Of a DNA stretch of 64,000 nt, positions 33,749 to 46,319 are shown in pieces (the first letter of the stretch is position 1; every line of letters begins with the position of its first letter). Made by a program: the position numbers and the translations under genes. Source of the stretch: Microbacterium sp. TNHR37B. Its GTDB lineage: Bacteria > Actinomycetota > Actinomycetes > Actinomycetales > Microbacteriaceae. The notes beneath the pieces are model-generated. The model was not told the origin of the DNA and ran no database searches. It saw only the letters and a list, made by a program, of their open reading frames with translations. The stretch spans positions 558,001-622,000 of the forward strand of contig NZ_LQGV01000001.1 of NCBI RefSeq assembly GCF_001620065.1. The letters are read 5' to 3'.

Positions 33749-35262
33749 CACAGCTTCCCTTCCCGTCGCGGGGCCCGATCCAGCAGCGGCCCGCCCCATT
33801 GGTCTACGAGGAGCGCCTCCAGCGCCGCACCCACGCGGTACAAGCGCGCGTCCTCTCTCGCGGGGGCCAGGAACTGAACGCCGACCGGCAGTCCGTCCTC
33901 ATCAGCCAGACCCGAGGGCACCGAGATCCCCGGGACTCCGGCGAGGTTCGCCGGGATCGTCGTCACGTCGTTGAGGTACATCTGGAGCGGATCGTCGATC
34001 TTCTCCCCGAGCCGGAACGCCGTCGTCGGCGCGGACGGCGTGGCGATGACGTCGACGGCGCGGAATGCGGTGTCGAAATCGCGCTGGATGAGCGTGCGGA
34101 CCTTCTGGGCAGACCCGTAGTACGCGTCGTAGTAGCCGGCAGAGAGCGCATAGGTGCCGAGGATGATGCGACGCTTCACCTCGTCGCCGAAACCGGCGTC
34201 ACGTGTCACGGCCATGACGTCTTCGACCGTGCCTCCGGGCACATCGACCCGGAGGCCGAAACGCACGGAATCGAACTTCGCGAGGTTGCTCGACGCCTCA
34301 GCCGGGAGGATCAGGTAGTACGCGGCGACGCCGTATTCGAAGTGAGGCGCGCTCACCTCGACGATCTCCGCACCATGAGCCTCCAACAACGCCAACGCCG
34401 CGCGGAACGACGCCGAAACACCGGCCTGGAAGCCCGAGTCGGGAAGCTCGGAAATGACGCCGACCCGCAGTCCACGCAGGACCTGACCGGTGGCGCCCTC
34501 CCGCGCGGCCGCCGCGAACGACGGCCACTCCTCCTGCAGGGACGTGGAGTCGTGCGGGTCGTGCCCACCGATCACGTCGTGCAGGAGCGCGGAGTCGAGC
34601 ACCGTGCGCGAGACCGGACCGACCTGATCGAGGCTCGACGCGAGGGCGATCGCTCCGTACCGGCTGACACCGCCATACGTGGGCTTGACCCCCACCGTGC
34701 CGGTCACGTGGGCGGGTTGGCGGATGGAACCGCCGGTGTCGGATCCCAGCGCGAGCGGTGCTTCGAACGCGGCGACCGCCGCCGCCGAGCCGCCACCGGA
34801 TCCCCCGGGGATACGGTCCAGATCCCACGGATTGTGCGTCGGCCCGTAGGCCGAGTGCTCGGTGGAAGACCCCATCGCGAACTCGTCCATGTTGGTCTTG
34901 CCGAGCGGGATCATTCCCGCGGCCCGCGCCCGCGCGACGACCGTGGCGTCGTACGGGGACATGTATCCCTCGAGGATGCGCGAGCCGCTCGTCGACGGCA
35001 TGTCCGTCGTGACGAGAACGTCCTTGATGGCCAGGGGAACGCCCGCCAGCGGGCCGAGGGATTCACCGGCGGCGCGACGGCGGTCCACCTCAGCAGCCGC
35101 GTCGAGAGCGTGCTCGTTCACATGCAGGAAGGCGTGGATGTCACCGTCGACGTCACCGATGCGATCGAGGTGCGCGCGCGTCGCCTCGACGCTGGACACG
35201 TCCCCCGCGCTCAGCCGGGCCGAGAGCTCGTCCGCGGACAGGCGGATCAGGTCGCTGCTCAC
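33748..35262 (-). CDS. gatA: Asp-tRNA(Asn)/Glu-tRNA(Gln) amidotransferase subunit A
   Basis: 504-aa amidase-signature glutaminase that releases ammonia for transamidation. The Ser-cisSer-Lys triad is readable as K80 (AIKD), S155 (PGGSGGGS) and S179 (DTGGSI). It overlaps the gatC stop by 4 nt and shares its stop with the gatB start, so all three subunits are coupled. Confidence 0.97.
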   Translation of the reverse strand: MSSDLIRLSADELSARLSAGDVSSVEATRAHLDRIGDVDGDIHAFLHVNEHALDAAAEVDRRRAAGESLGPLAGVPLAIKDVLVTTDMPSTSGSRILEGYMSPYDATVVARARAAGMIPLGKTNMDEFAMGSSTEHSAYGPTHNPWDLDRIPGGSGGGSAAAVAAFEAPLALGSDTGGSIRQPAHVTGTVGVKPTYGGVSRYGAIALASSLDQVGPVSRTVLDSALLHDVIGGHDPHDSTSLQEEWPSFAAAAREGATGQVLRGLRVGVISELPDSGFQAGVSASFRAALALLEAHGAEIVEVSAPHFEYGVAAYYLILPAEASSNLAKFDSVRFGLRVDVPGGTVEDVMAVTRDAGFGDEVKRRIILGTYALSAGYYDAYYGSAQKVRTLIQRDFDTAFRAVDVIATPSAPTTAFRLGEKIDDPLQMYLNDVTTIPANLAGVPGISVPSGLADEDGLPVGVQFLAPAREDARLYRVGAALEALLVDQWGGPLLDRAPRREGKL

Positions 35263-35558
35263 TGTTCCTCCCCCAGGATGGCGGTGACACGGAAGCGGCC
35301 GTCGACGGCGTCGGGCGCGTTCTGCAGCACTTGCTCGGTGGTGAGCATGTCGCCGGCCACATCCGGGCGGAACACGTTCTCCAGCGGGATCGGGTGGCTG
35401 GTGGCGGCGACCTCGGGCGTGGCCACTTCGGACACCTTGGCGATGTTGTCGACGATCACCGACAACTGCTGGGTGAGCCGGTCCACCTCCCCGTCGCTCA
35501 GCTGGATTCGGGCGAGCGCACCGAGATGGCGCACGAGTTCTGGGCTGATTTCCGACAC
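35259..35558 (-). CDS. gatC: Asp-tRNA(Asn)/Glu-tRNA(Gln) amidotransferase subunit C
   Basis: 99-aa GatC, the small helical linker that wraps GatA and Gat[33 protein letters not shown] is the family core, and RPDV and [15 protein letters not shown] its C-terminal strand. TAGAAT at 35565-35570, 6 nt before GTG 35558, is the promoter of the operon and predicts a leaderless gatCAB message. Confidence 0.96.
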   Translation of the reverse strand: MSEISPELVRHLGALARIQLSDGEVDRLTQQLSVIVDNIAKVSEVATPEVAATSHPIPLENVFRPDVAGDMLTTEQVLQNAPDAVDGRFRVTAILGEEQ

Positions 35559-35614
35559 CAGGTCATTCTAGTTGCGACGTGTGCGGCTCATCGTCCGCGT
35601 CATAGGCTGGGCGC

Positions 35615-37324
35615 GTGACGACCTACCACCCGCCCCGCCCGTGGATCGCCAGCTATGCCGAGGGCGTGCCGGAGGATCTCCCCGCCGTTTCGGGATCGCT
35701 GCTGGACATCGTCGAAGCATCCGCGCGGGACTATCCCGATGCGGCTGCGCTCCAGTTCTTCGGACGCGAGACGAGCTACCGGGAGCTGGAGGAGGCGATC
35801 GAACGGACGGCGGCGGGCCTGCGCGCCCTGGGCGTCGCCGCGGGCGATCCCGTGGCGATCGTCCTTCCCAACTGCCCGCAGCACATCATCGCTTTCTACG
35901 CCGTCCTGCGTCTGGGTGCGGTGGTGGTCGAGCACAACCCGCTCTACACGCCGAGAGAGATGCGCAAGCAGTTCGAGGACCACGGCGCGAAGATCGTCAT
36001 CGCGTGGAGCAAGGTCGTCTCCACGATCCAGGCCTTCCCCGAGGACGTCGCGGTGTCGCGCATCGTCTCCGTCGACATCACCGAGGCGATGCCACTCAGG
36101 CTGCGATGGGCGCTCCGTCTTCCGATCGCGAAGGCGCGCGAGTCTCGCGAAGCCCTCACCGCACGGGTCACCGGGGTGACGCCGTGGAGCCAGCTGGTGC
36201 GCAGCGAGCGTCTGCCGGAGACGCATCCGCGCCCGAGCACGGACGATCTCGCGATCATCCAGTACACGAGCGGCACCACGGGGAGCCCGAAAGGGGCGAT
36301 GCTCAGCCATCGCAATCTGCTCGCGAACGCGCGGCAGGCGCAGGCCTGGGTGCCGTCGATCCAGCGGGGGAAAGGGTGCGTCGTGTACGCGGTGCTCCCG
36401 ATGTTCCACGCGTACGGGCTCACCCTGTGCCTGACGTTCGCGATGTCGATGGGCGCCCGCCTGGTGCTCTTCCCGCGGTTCGAGCCCGATCTCGTGCTCG
36501 AGGTCACCAAGAAGCACCCGGCCACCTTCCTTCCCTTGGTGCCGCCGATCGCGGAACGGCTCCTGTCCGCCGCGCAGTCCGCCGGGGTCTCCCTGCAGGG
36601 GACGGACATCGCCATCTCGGGAGCCATGGCGCTCCCCCACGAGCTCGTCGTGCCGTTCGAACGGGCAACCGGCGGATACCTCGTCGAGGGCTACGGACTG
36701 TCGGAGTGCTCTCCCGTCCTCATGGCGAACCCCGTGGCCGCCCACCGTGTACCCGGCACCGTCGGCCTCCCGCTTCCCGGCACGGAGTGCCGCGTCGTCG
36801 ATCCGGACCGGCCGGACCAGGACGTTCCCGCCGGAGAGCGTGGCGAGCTTCTCGTGCGCGGGCCGCAGGTGTTCGCGGGGTACTACGGGCGTCCGGAGGA
36901 GACAGAACAGGTGTTCGTCGACGGCTGGTTCCGTACCGGCGACATCGTCACCATCGACGAAGCTGGCTTCGTCCGCATCGTGGACCGCATCAAGGAGCTC
37001 ATCATCACCGGCGGCTTCAACGTCGCGCCCACCGAGGTCGAGAACGCTCTTCGCCAGCACCCGTACGTCGATGACGCCGCCGTCGTCGGACTCCCGAGCG
37101 AGCACTCCGGTGAGGAGGTCGTGGCGGCGGTGGTGCTCTCCAAGGATGCTCCCGCCCCCGATGTGGAGGACATCCGTGCGTTCGTTCGCGGTCTGCTGAC
37201 GCCGTACAAGGTGCCTCGCCGGGTGTTCGTCGTCGATGAGTTGCCGAAGTCTCTCATCGGCAAAGTGCTACGGCGCCACGTGCGAGACAGCCTGTTGCAG
37301 CTGACACGGCCCAGCGGGGCATGA
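35615..37324 (+). CDS. Long-chain fatty acid-CoA ligase (AMP-binding)
   Basis: 569-aa adenylate-forming enzyme. P-loop YTSGTTGSPKGAML, A5 motif GYGLSE, A7 GWFRTGD, A8 RIKELIITGGFNVAP and A10 catalytic Lys in SLIGKVLRR are all intact, so it should activate a carboxylate to acyl-CoA. FadD-like length; chain-length specificity is unknown. TAGGCT at 35603-35608 is 6 nt before GTG 35615. It ends directly against ligA: the two stop codons are adjacent on opposite strands. Confidence 0.92.
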   Translation: MTTYHPPRPWIASYAEGVPEDLPAVSGSLLDIVEASARDYPDAAALQFFGRETSYRELEEAIERTAAGLRALGVAAGDPVAIVLPNCPQHIIAFYAVLRLGAVVVEHNPLYTPREMRKQFEDHGAKIVIAWSKVVSTIQAFPEDVAVSRIVSVDITEAMPLRLRWALRLPIAKARESREALTARVTGVTPWSQLVRSERLPETHPRPSTDDLAIIQYTSGTTGSPKGAMLSHRNLLANARQAQAWVPSIQRGKGCVVYAVLPMFHAYGLTLCLTFAMSMGARLVLFPRFEPDLVLEVTKKHPATFLPLVPPIAERLLSAAQSAGVSLQGTDIAISGAMALPHELVVPFERATGGYLVEGYGLSECSPVLMANPVAAHRVPGTVGLPLPGTECRVVDPDRPDQDVPAGERGELLVRGPQVFAGYYGRPEETEQVFVDGWFRTGDIVTIDEAGFVRIVDRIKELIITGGFNVAPTEVENALRQHPYVDDAAVVGLPSEHSGEEVVAAVVLSKDAPAPDVEDIRAFVRGLLTPYKVPRRVFVVDELPKSLIGKVLRRHVRDSLLQLTRPSGA

Positions 37325-39661
<2,337 letters not shown>

Positions 39662-39706
39662 CTAGGTTCCGGCTCCGACATTCGCGTCGATGGTGGCAGG
39701 GCCGCG

Positions 39707-40804
39707 TCAGGCCTCCACCGGCACCGCGGAGACCGTGCGCGCGATCGTGAACTGGCCGAGAACCCGAGTGCCGTCATAGAGCACGGCGGTCTGCCCCGGC
39801 GCCACTCCGTCGAAGGGGTTCTCGGGGATCACCGTGATCGTGCCGTCCCGTACGCTCGCGCGGGCGGGGACGGGCTCGGCATGTGCCCGGATCTGCACGT
39901 GGCAGGCGAAATCGGCGTCCTCCGGCGCGCGGCCCGCCCAACTGTGCCGCTCCCCCGCGATCTCCGCGGTGGCCAGCGCCTCCTTCGGCCCGACGACGAC
40001 GGTGTTGGTCACGGGGCGCACTTCCAGGACGAACCGCGGCTTGCCGTCGGGAGCGGGAACACCGAGCGACAGCCCGCGCCGCTGACCCACCGTGAAGGCG
40101 TGAGCGCCCTCGTGCTGCCCGACGACGGTTCCCGTGCGATCGACGACGTCGCCGGTCGCCGCTCCGACCTTGTCGGCCAGCCATCCCCGCGTATCCCCAT
40201 CGGGGATGAAGCAGATGTCGTGACTGTCGGGCTTGTGCGCGACGGTGAGCCCTCGCCGCTGGGCCTCGGCACGGACCTCGGCTTTCGAAGGCGTGTCGCC
40301 GAGCGGAAAGTAGGAATGCGCGAGCTGTTCGGCGGTGAGCACACCGAGAACGTACGACTGATCCTTCGCTGCATCCGATGCGCGGTGGAGCTCCCGCCCC
40401 TCGGGCGTGTCGACCAGGATGGCGTAGTGCCCGGTGCAGACGGCGTCGAAGCCCAGCTCCACGGCACGTTCGAGCAGAGCCGCGAACTTGATCTTCTCGT
40501 TGCAGCGCATACACGGATTCGGCGTGCGGCCGGCGCGGTACTCCTCGATGAAGTCGTCGATGACGTCGTCGCGGAACCGTTCCGAGAAGTCCCAGACGTA
40601 GAAGGGGATGCCCAGGAGATCCGCCGCGCGGCGGGCATCCATCGCATCCTCGATCGTGCAGCATCCGCGACTTCCCGTCCGGAGGGTTCCGCCGGCCCGA
40701 GAGAGTGCGAGATGGACGCCGACGACCTCGTGTCCCGCGTCGACGGCACGCGCCGCGGCCACGGCGGAATCCACGCCTCCGCTCATCGCGGCGAGAATCT
40801 TCAT
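39707..40804 (-). CDS. mnmA: tRNA-specific 2-thiouridylase
   Basis: 365-aa enzyme making the s2U34 modification in Lys, Glu and Gln tRNAs. The PP-loop SGGVDS is at 8-13, catalytic cysteines are in NPCMRCN and [10 protein letters not shown], and the C-terminal beta-barrel ends in [14 protein letters not shown]. Sulfur would come from the cysteine desulfurase encoded just upstream on the same strand (46-nt gap). TAGACT at 40811-40816 is 6 nt before the ATG, so it also has its own promoter. Confidence 0.96.
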   Translation of the reverse strand: MKILAAMSGGVDSAVAAARAVDAGHEVVGVHLALSRAGGTLRTGSRGCCTIEDAMDARRAADLLGIPFYVWDFSERFRDDVIDDFIEEYRAGRTPNPCMRCNEKIKFAALLERAVELGFDAVCTGHYAILVDTPEGRELHRASDAAKDQSYVLGVLTAEQLAHSYFPLGDTPSKAEVRAEAQRRGLTVAHKPDSHDICFIPDGDTRGWLADKVGAATGDVVDRTGTVVGQHEGAHAFTVGQRRGLSLGVPAPDGKPRFVLEVRPVTNTVVVGPKEALATAEIAGERHSWAGRAPEDADFACHVQIRAHAEPVPARASVRDGTITVIPENPFDGVAPGQTAVLYDGTRVLGQFTIARTVSAVPVEA

Positions 40805-40850
40805 CCGTCCAGTCTACGAACGCGCGCCCCGGCTGAGGGCCGTGTCACCG

Positions 40851-42020
40851 TCAGCCACCCGCAGCTGCCCGTGCGCGCGCGTACGTGACCGGGAGGAGGT
40901 CGGCGAGGGCGTCGACGTCGGCGCGCGTGGTGGTGCGTCCCAAGGTGATCCGCAGTACAGAGCGCGCCGCGCGTTCGTCACGTCCGAGCGCGAGAACGAC
41001 ATGAGAGGGCTCAGTGATCCCCGCCTGGCAGGCCGCGCCCGTCGAGACCGAGATCTGCTCCTGGTCCAGGAGGAACAGGAGCGTCTCACCATCTGCACCG
41101 GGAAACCGCACGTGCACGTTACCGGGCAGACGCTCGATGCGGTCGCCGAGGATCTCCGCATCCGGGAGCTCCGCGTCGATCCGGGTCATCAAGTGGTCTC
41201 GGAGCGCCGCGAGCCGACGCGATTCCGCCTCTTGCTCGGCGGCCGTCGCTGCCAGCGCGGCCGCCATCGCCACGGCACCGGCGACATCGGCGGTGCCGGG
41301 ACGGAGGCTCCGCTGTTGCCCGCCCCCGTGGATCAACGGAGTGAGCGACGCGTAGCGGGACACGACGAGCGCGCCGATTCCGGCGGGCCCACCGACCTTG
41401 TGACCGGACATGCTCAGGGCGACGAGACCCGCGCGTGCACGGGAGGGCCCCCGCCATCGACGAAAGGACACCTCCAGCGCCCCGACGGCTCCCACGGCGT
41501 CGAGGTGAAGCGGCACCCCCGCTGCCTCTGCGGAGCCGACGAGCGCGGGCACATCGGTCAGAGTTCCCACCTCATTGTTGGCGACCAGCGCCGTGGCCAC
41601 CGCGGCGCCGGGAAGCGCTGTGGCGAACGCGGAGGGGTCGGGCGCTCCGTGCGGTGTCAGCGGCACCGCACGCACCTCCGCCCGCTCCGTCTGCCGGAGC
41701 CAGTCGACGGCCTCGGTCGTGGCGTGATGCTCGCCCTCGGGCATCACGATCGCGGAGCGGCCGGGCTCACGCGACCACCAGAGCCCCTTCACCGCCAGGT
41801 TGATCGACTCGGTGCCGCCGGAGGTGAACAGCACCTCGATGGGATCGCAGTCGAGCGTCGCCGCGACCGATTCCCGAGCCGTCTCCCACAAGCGACGCGC
41901 AGCTTGGCCGTGACCGTGGACCGAGGCCGCGTTTCCCACCGTGTCGACGGCCTCCAGCCACGCCTCCCGCGCCTCCGGTCGGAGCGGGGTCGTTGCGGCG
42001 TGATCCAGATAGACCGGCAT
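40851..42020 (-). CDS. Cysteine desulfurase (NifS/IscS family)
   Basis: 389-aa PLP enzyme converting Cys to Ala plus a persulfide. VYLDHAATTPLRPEA is the N-terminal motif, the PLP lysine is in SMSGHKVGGPAG, and the persulfide cysteine is in STGAACQAGITEPSHV. The short loop groups it with IscS/NifS rather than SufS. GAGGAGAGG precedes the ATG. It probably supplies sulfur to MnmA. It is divergent from glgX over a 61-bp promoter region. Confidence 0.94.
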   Translation of the reverse strand: MPVYLDHAATTPLRPEAREAWLEAVDTVGNAASVHGHGQAARRLWETARESVAATLDCDPIEVLFTSGGTESINLAVKGLWWSREPGRSAIVMPEGEHHATTEAVDWLRQTERAEVRAVPLTPHGAPDPSAFATALPGAAVATALVANNEVGTLTDVPALVGSAEAAGVPLHLDAVGAVGALEVSFRRWRGPSRARAGLVALSMSGHKVGGPAGIGALVVSRYASLTPLIHGGGQQRSLRPGTADVAGAVAMAAALAATAAEQEAESRRLAALRDHLMTRIDAELPDAEILGDRIERLPGNVHVRFPGADGETLLFLLDQEQISVSTGAACQAGITEPSHVVLALGRDERAARSVLRITLGRTTTRADVDALADLLPVTYARARAAAGG

Positions 42021-42081
42021 ACCTCTCCTCGAGCCCCTGCGCCGTCAGGAGGCGCCGCGGAGCGTTACTACTGTAGATCGC

Positions 42082-44181
42082 ATGTCATCGACTGCGGCCC
42101 TCGCGACCACCTCGATCCTGTCCCCGGACTTCGATGATCTCGGTGTGCAATCCGGGCCCGATGGCGGAACCCTCACAGTGTGGTCGCAGCACGCGACGAG
42201 TGTCGAACTGGTGCTGTTCGACGCCGACGATCTGGACTGGATCACCGATTCGCTGCCGATGACGCGCGACAGCGCGGGGTGCTGGCGCGCGACCAGCCCG
42301 GCCCTCGTTCCGGGGACGCGCTACGCGATCCGCGTGGACGGGCCTCACCGCCCCGGCGACACATTCAATCCGGAGACACTCTTGATCGATCCCTACTCTC
42401 GTGGGCTCGTCTCGGGCGGCGTCGGCGATTGGCGGTCCGTCGTCGTCGACACCTCTTTCGACTGGCAGGGAACGGTCAAGCCCGCCGTCCCGTGGGATCG
42501 GACGGTCATCTATGAAGCGCACCTGAAGGGGCTGACCAAACGCCACCCCGACATCCCCCCGGCGCTTCACGGCACGTATGCGGGTCTGGGTCACCCCGCG
42601 ATGACCGACCACCTCGTGTCGCTCGGGATCACCGCGGTCGAGCTCCTGCCCGTTCACGCGTTCGAGCCCGAGCCGCGGCTCCGCCAGCTCGGACTGACCA
42701 ACTACTGGGGCTACAACTCGGTGGGCTTCTTCGCACCCCACGCCGACTACGCGACGGCGCGGAGCATCGCGGAGGGGCCGGACGCGGTTCTACGCGAGTT
42801 CAAGGAGATGGTCAGATCGCTCCACGCCGTGGGGATCGAGGTGATCCTCGACGTCGTCTACAACCACACATCAGAGGGCGAGCTCGGTGGTCCGCGCTCG
42901 GGCTTCCGCGGCATCGACGACCGTGCGTACTACCGGCAGCACGACGACGGTGCGTACATCGACGTCACCGGCTGCGGGAACGCCGTGGACACCTCCACGC
43001 CCGCCGTCTCCCGCCTCATCCTCGACTCGTTGCGCTACTGGGCGCAGGACGTGCAGATCGACGGCTTCCGATTCGACCTCGCCGCGACACTCGGACGCGA
43101 CGCACGTCACGAGTTCCGCCCCGACCACCCGCTGCTTCGCGCGATCGTCGAGGATCCCGCTCTTCGCGGCGTCAAGATGATCGCCGAACCCTGGGACGTC
43201 GGGATGGGCGGGTGGCAGACCGGGAACTTCGGCACCGGCTGGGTGGAATGGAACGATCGCTACCGGGACCGGGTCCGCAACTTCTGGCTGAGCGACATCG
43301 ACTACGCGCGTCGCGCGGGCACCGCGCCGGTCGGGATCGGTGGGTTCGCGACCCGGCTCGCGGGCTCGTCCAACACGTTCTCATCCGAGCGAGGTCCGCT
43401 GGCCGGCGTCAACTTCGTCACGGCCCACGACGGGTTCACCTTGCGCGACCTCGTCTCCTACGACGTCAAGCACAATCTGGGCAACGGCGAGCACAATCGC
43501 GACGGCGCGGACATGAACCGGTCCTTCAACCACGGCGCCGAAGGCCCGACAGAAGACCAGAGCATCCTGGCCCGCCGGCGCAAAGCGATGCGCAACCTGC
43601 TCGGGACGTTGCTGTTGTCGGCGGGTGTGCCGATGCTCACGGCCGGCGACGAGTTCGGACGTACGCAGCGCGGCAACAACAACGCCTATTGTCACGATTC
43701 CCCGCTCACCTGGCTCACCTGGGAGCACGCCCCGTGGCAGCAGGATCTGGCCGAGCACGTCCGTCGGCTCACTCACCTCCGGCAGGAGAACCCGGCTCTA
43801 CGCCCCGTGCGCTTCGCACACGAGGAGCAGACCGTCCCGGGGGCATCGGTGATCGACTGGTACGACGAGCACGGGCGGACGATGTCTCACGAGCGCTGGT
43901 CCGACCCGGCGCACCGCACCCTGCAGTACGTCGCGCAGTCGACCCCCGAGTACGAAGCACCCAACCGCGTGCTGCTGATCGTCCACGGGACCGAGCGGCC
44001 CGTCGATGTCGTCCTGCCCCACATCGAGGGTGTCGCGCGGTATGTGGCGCTGTGGTCGAGCGTCGACGAGCGTCCATCGGAGCCGGGCGACACCTTCCTG
44101 CCCGGCGACGTCGTCTCCCTTCCCGACACCGCCATGCAGCTCTTCCGGGTCGAGGACCGTGGCACGGAGGACCCCAGCTGA
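42082..44181 (+). CDS. glgX: Glycogen debranching enzyme
   Basis: 699-aa GH13 isoamylase-type enzyme cleaving alpha-1,6 branches. An N-terminal CBM48 (residues 15-140) precedes the catalytic barrel. The nucleophile Asp is in DGFRFDLAATLG, acid Glu in MIAEPWDVG, and third Asp in VTAHDGFTLRDLVSY. TNYWGYNSVGFFAP is the family region I. TACTGT (42069-42074) is 7 nt before the ATG. It is the first of three glucan genes in a row. Confidence 0.94.
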   Translation: MSSTAALATTSILSPDFDDLGVQSGPDGGTLTVWSQHATSVELVLFDADDLDWITDSLPMTRDSAGCWRATSPALVPGTRYAIRVDGPHRPGDTFNPETLLIDPYSRGLVSGGVGDWRSVVVDTSFDWQGTVKPAVPWDRTVIYEAHLKGLTKRHPDIPPALHGTYAGLGHPAMTDHLVSLGITAVELLPVHAFEPEPRLRQLGLTNYWGYNSVGFFAPHADYATARSIAEGPDAVLREFKEMVRSLHAVGIEVILDVVYNHTSEGELGGPRSGFRGIDDRAYYRQHDDGAYIDVTGCGNAVDTSTPAVSRLILDSLRYWAQDVQIDGFRFDLAATLGRDARHEFRPDHPLLRAIVEDPALRGVKMIAEPWDVGMGGWQTGNFGTGWVEWNDRYRDRVRNFWLSDIDYARRAGTAPVGIGGFATRLAGSSNTFSSERGPLAGVNFVTAHDGFTLRDLVSYDVKHNLGNGEHNRDGADMNRSFNHGAEGPTEDQSILARRRKAMRNLLGTLLLSAGVPMLTAGDEFGRTQRGNNNAYCHDSPLTWLTWEHAPWQQDLAEHVRRLTHLRQENPALRPVRFAHEEQTVPGASVIDWYDEHGRTMSHERWSDPAHRTLQYVAQSTPEYEAPNRVLLIVHGTERPVDVVLPHIEGVARYVALWSSVDERPSEPGDTFLPGDVVSLPDTAMQLFRVEDRGTEDPS

Positions 44182-44240
44182 ACCACTCACGCCCGAGCGC
44201 GCCGATAGGCGCGCGCCCCGCGGAGAGGTAGGTTCGAGAC

Positions 44241-46319
44241 GTGGCCACGACGACGCAGTTCACCCCCTCCGTGCGCAGCACCGCACCGATTCCCGTCCGC
44301 CCGAGCCAGCCCGCGCAGGAGTCGACGGACACGCGCATGGGCCGTATTCCCCTGGTGCTGCCGCGGCCCTCCGTACCGGGCGGACTGTTCGCCCCACGCG
44401 CGTTCGTCGGCGAGGCGGTCCCTTTCCAGATCACCGCCTTCCGGGAAGGGCACGACGTCATCGGCGTCCACCTTCGCCTCGTCTCGCCTTCGGGCGTGGA
44501 GAGTCTCCACCGCCTCTCTCCCCTCAACAACGGCTTCGACCAGTGGCGCGTCCTCGTCGCGCCGCTGGAGCGAGGTCGATGGAGCTTCCGGTTCGAAGCG
44601 TTCGCCGACGAGTTCGCGACGTGGGAGCACGCCGCGGCCCTCAAGATCGCGGCGGGGGTCGACAGCGCGCTGATGCGCGAGATCGGCGCCCGGCTGTTCA
44701 CGCGCGCCGCCGCGGAGAAGGGCCGCCCAGCCGCCGACCGGAAGCGTCTGGAGGCCGCAGCGGAAGGGCTCCTCTCGCCCGCGCGCGATGACGACGACGC
44801 GTTGGAGATCGTCCGCGACGAGGCGATCGCCAGCCTGTTCGCGGCGCGTCCGCTTCGGGACCTCGTCACCCACTCCCGCGAACACACCCTGATCGTGGAG
44901 CGTGAGCGCGCCGGGGTGGGGGCCTGGTACGAGTTCTTTCCGCGGTCAGAGGGCGCCCGGCGGCTCAAGGACGGCAGCGTCAAGAGCGGCACGTTCCGCA
45001 CCGCGATCAAGCGGTTGCCGGCGGTGGCCGACATGGGATTCGATGTCGTCTACCTCCCGCCGATCCATCCGATCGGCGAGGTCAACCGGAAAGGCCCGAA
45101 CAACGCTCTCTCCGCCGGTCCGGGCGACCCCGGCTCCCCCTGGGCGATCGGCTCGCGGTTCGGCGGCCACGACGCCGTCCACCCCGACCTCGGCACCCTC
45201 GCGGACTTCCGGGCCTTCGTGCGTGCCGCGTCGGCACAGGGGCTGGAGATCGCCCTCGACCTCGCACTGCAAGCCGCGCCCGATCATCCGTGGGTCCGGG
45301 AGCATCCGGAGTGGTTCACGACGCTTCCCGACGGCTCCATCGCGTATGCCGAGAACCCCCCGAAGAAGTACCAGGACATCTATCCGATCAACTTCGACAA
45401 CGATCCCGAAGGCATCCGTGAGGAGGTGCTCCGGATCGTCCGTCACTGGATCGCTCAGGGCGTCCGGATCTTCCGTGTGGACAACCCGCACACCAAGCCT
45501 CTGCAGTTCTGGGAGTGGTTGATCGCCACCGTCACGGCGGAGACCCCCGACGTCGTGTTCCTCGCCGAGGCCTTCACCCGGCCCGCTCCCCTCCAGGCCC
45601 TCGCCTACAGCGGCTTCCAGCAGAGCTACTCGTACTTCACCTGGCGCAACACGAAGGCCGAGTTGGAGGAGTTCTTCACCTGGATCACCGACGAGACGGC
45701 CGACTTCATGCGTCCGAACCTCTTCGTGAACACACCCGACATCCTCACCGAATACCTCCAGTACGGCGGACGCCCGGCCTACAAGGTGCGCGCCGCGCTC
45801 GCGGCGACGGCAGGGGCGAGCTATGGCGTCTACGCCGGCTACGAGCTCTACGAGAACGTCGCCCGGCCGGGCTCGGAAGAGAACATCGACAACGAGAAGT
45901 ACGAGTACAAGATTCGAGACTGGGAAGGTGCCGAGGCGCGAGGGGACTCCCTGCGCCCGTATCTCACTCGTCTCAACGAGATCCGCCGCGCCCACCCGGC
46001 GCTGCGGCAGTTGCGTGGACTGACGATCCACTGGAGCGATGACGATGCGATCCTCGTGTACGTCAAACATCTCCCCGCCGCCCTCAGTCCCGACGGGACC
46101 GCGGACACGATCATCGTCGTCGCCAACGTCGACCCGCACTCCGCGCGCCAGACGATGGTCCACATCGACAGCGCCGTCTTCGGAGTCCACCCAGGGACCG
46201 ACTACGACGTCGAAGACCTCCTCACCGGTGCGCGGTGGACCTGGAACCGCGACAACTTCGTTCGCCTCGACGCCTTCCAGGAACCCGTGCACATCCTTCA
46301 CGTCAGGGGCCACTCATGA
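44241..46319 (+). CDS. glgE: alpha-1,4-glucan:maltose-1-phosphate maltosyltransferase
   Basis: 692-aa GH13_3 enzyme extending linear alpha-1,4-glucan from maltose-1-phosphate. An N-terminal beta domain and helical insert (residues 50-215) precede the barrel with DVVYLPPIHPIGEVNRKGPNN, nucleophile in IFRVDNPHTKP, acid in VVFLAEAFTRP, and the family-specific QYGGRPAYKVRAALAAT. The GTG start has TAGGTT (44229-44234) 6 nt upstream. It overlaps glgB by 4 nt, coupling chain elongation to branching. Confidence 0.96.
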   Translation: MATTTQFTPSVRSTAPIPVRPSQPAQESTDTRMGRIPLVLPRPSVPGGLFAPRAFVGEAVPFQITAFREGHDVIGVHLRLVSPSGVESLHRLSPLNNGFDQWRVLVAPLERGRWSFRFEAFADEFATWEHAAALKIAAGVDSALMREIGARLFTRAAAEKGRPAADRKRLEAAAEGLLSPARDDDDALEIVRDEAIASLFAARPLRDLVTHSREHTLIVERERAGVGAWYEFFPRSEGARRLKDGSVKSGTFRTAIKRLPAVADMGFDVVYLPPIHPIGEVNRKGPNNALSAGPGDPGSPWAIGSRFGGHDAVHPDLGTLADFRAFVRAASAQGLEIALDLALQAAPDHPWVREHPEWFTTLPDGSIAYAENPPKKYQDIYPINFDNDPEGIREEVLRIVRHWIAQGVRIFRVDNPHTKPLQFWEWLIATVTAETPDVVFLAEAFTRPAPLQALAYSGFQQSYSYFTWRNTKAELEEFFTWITDETADFMRPNLFVNTPDILTEYLQYGGRPAYKVRAALAATAGASYGVYAGYELYENVARPGSEENIDNEKYEYKIRDWEGAEARGDSLRPYLTRLNEIRRAHPALRQLRGLTIHWSDDDAILVYVKHLPAALSPDGTADTIIVVANVDPHSARQTMVHIDSAVFGVHPGTDYDVEDLLTGARWTWNRDNFVRLDAFQEPVHILHVRGHS

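Noticed and set aside
33712..35571. 619-codon plus-strand frame antisense to gatA and gatC
   Set aside because: gatA and gatC are intact on the minus strand with catalytic residues; this frame is a shadow.
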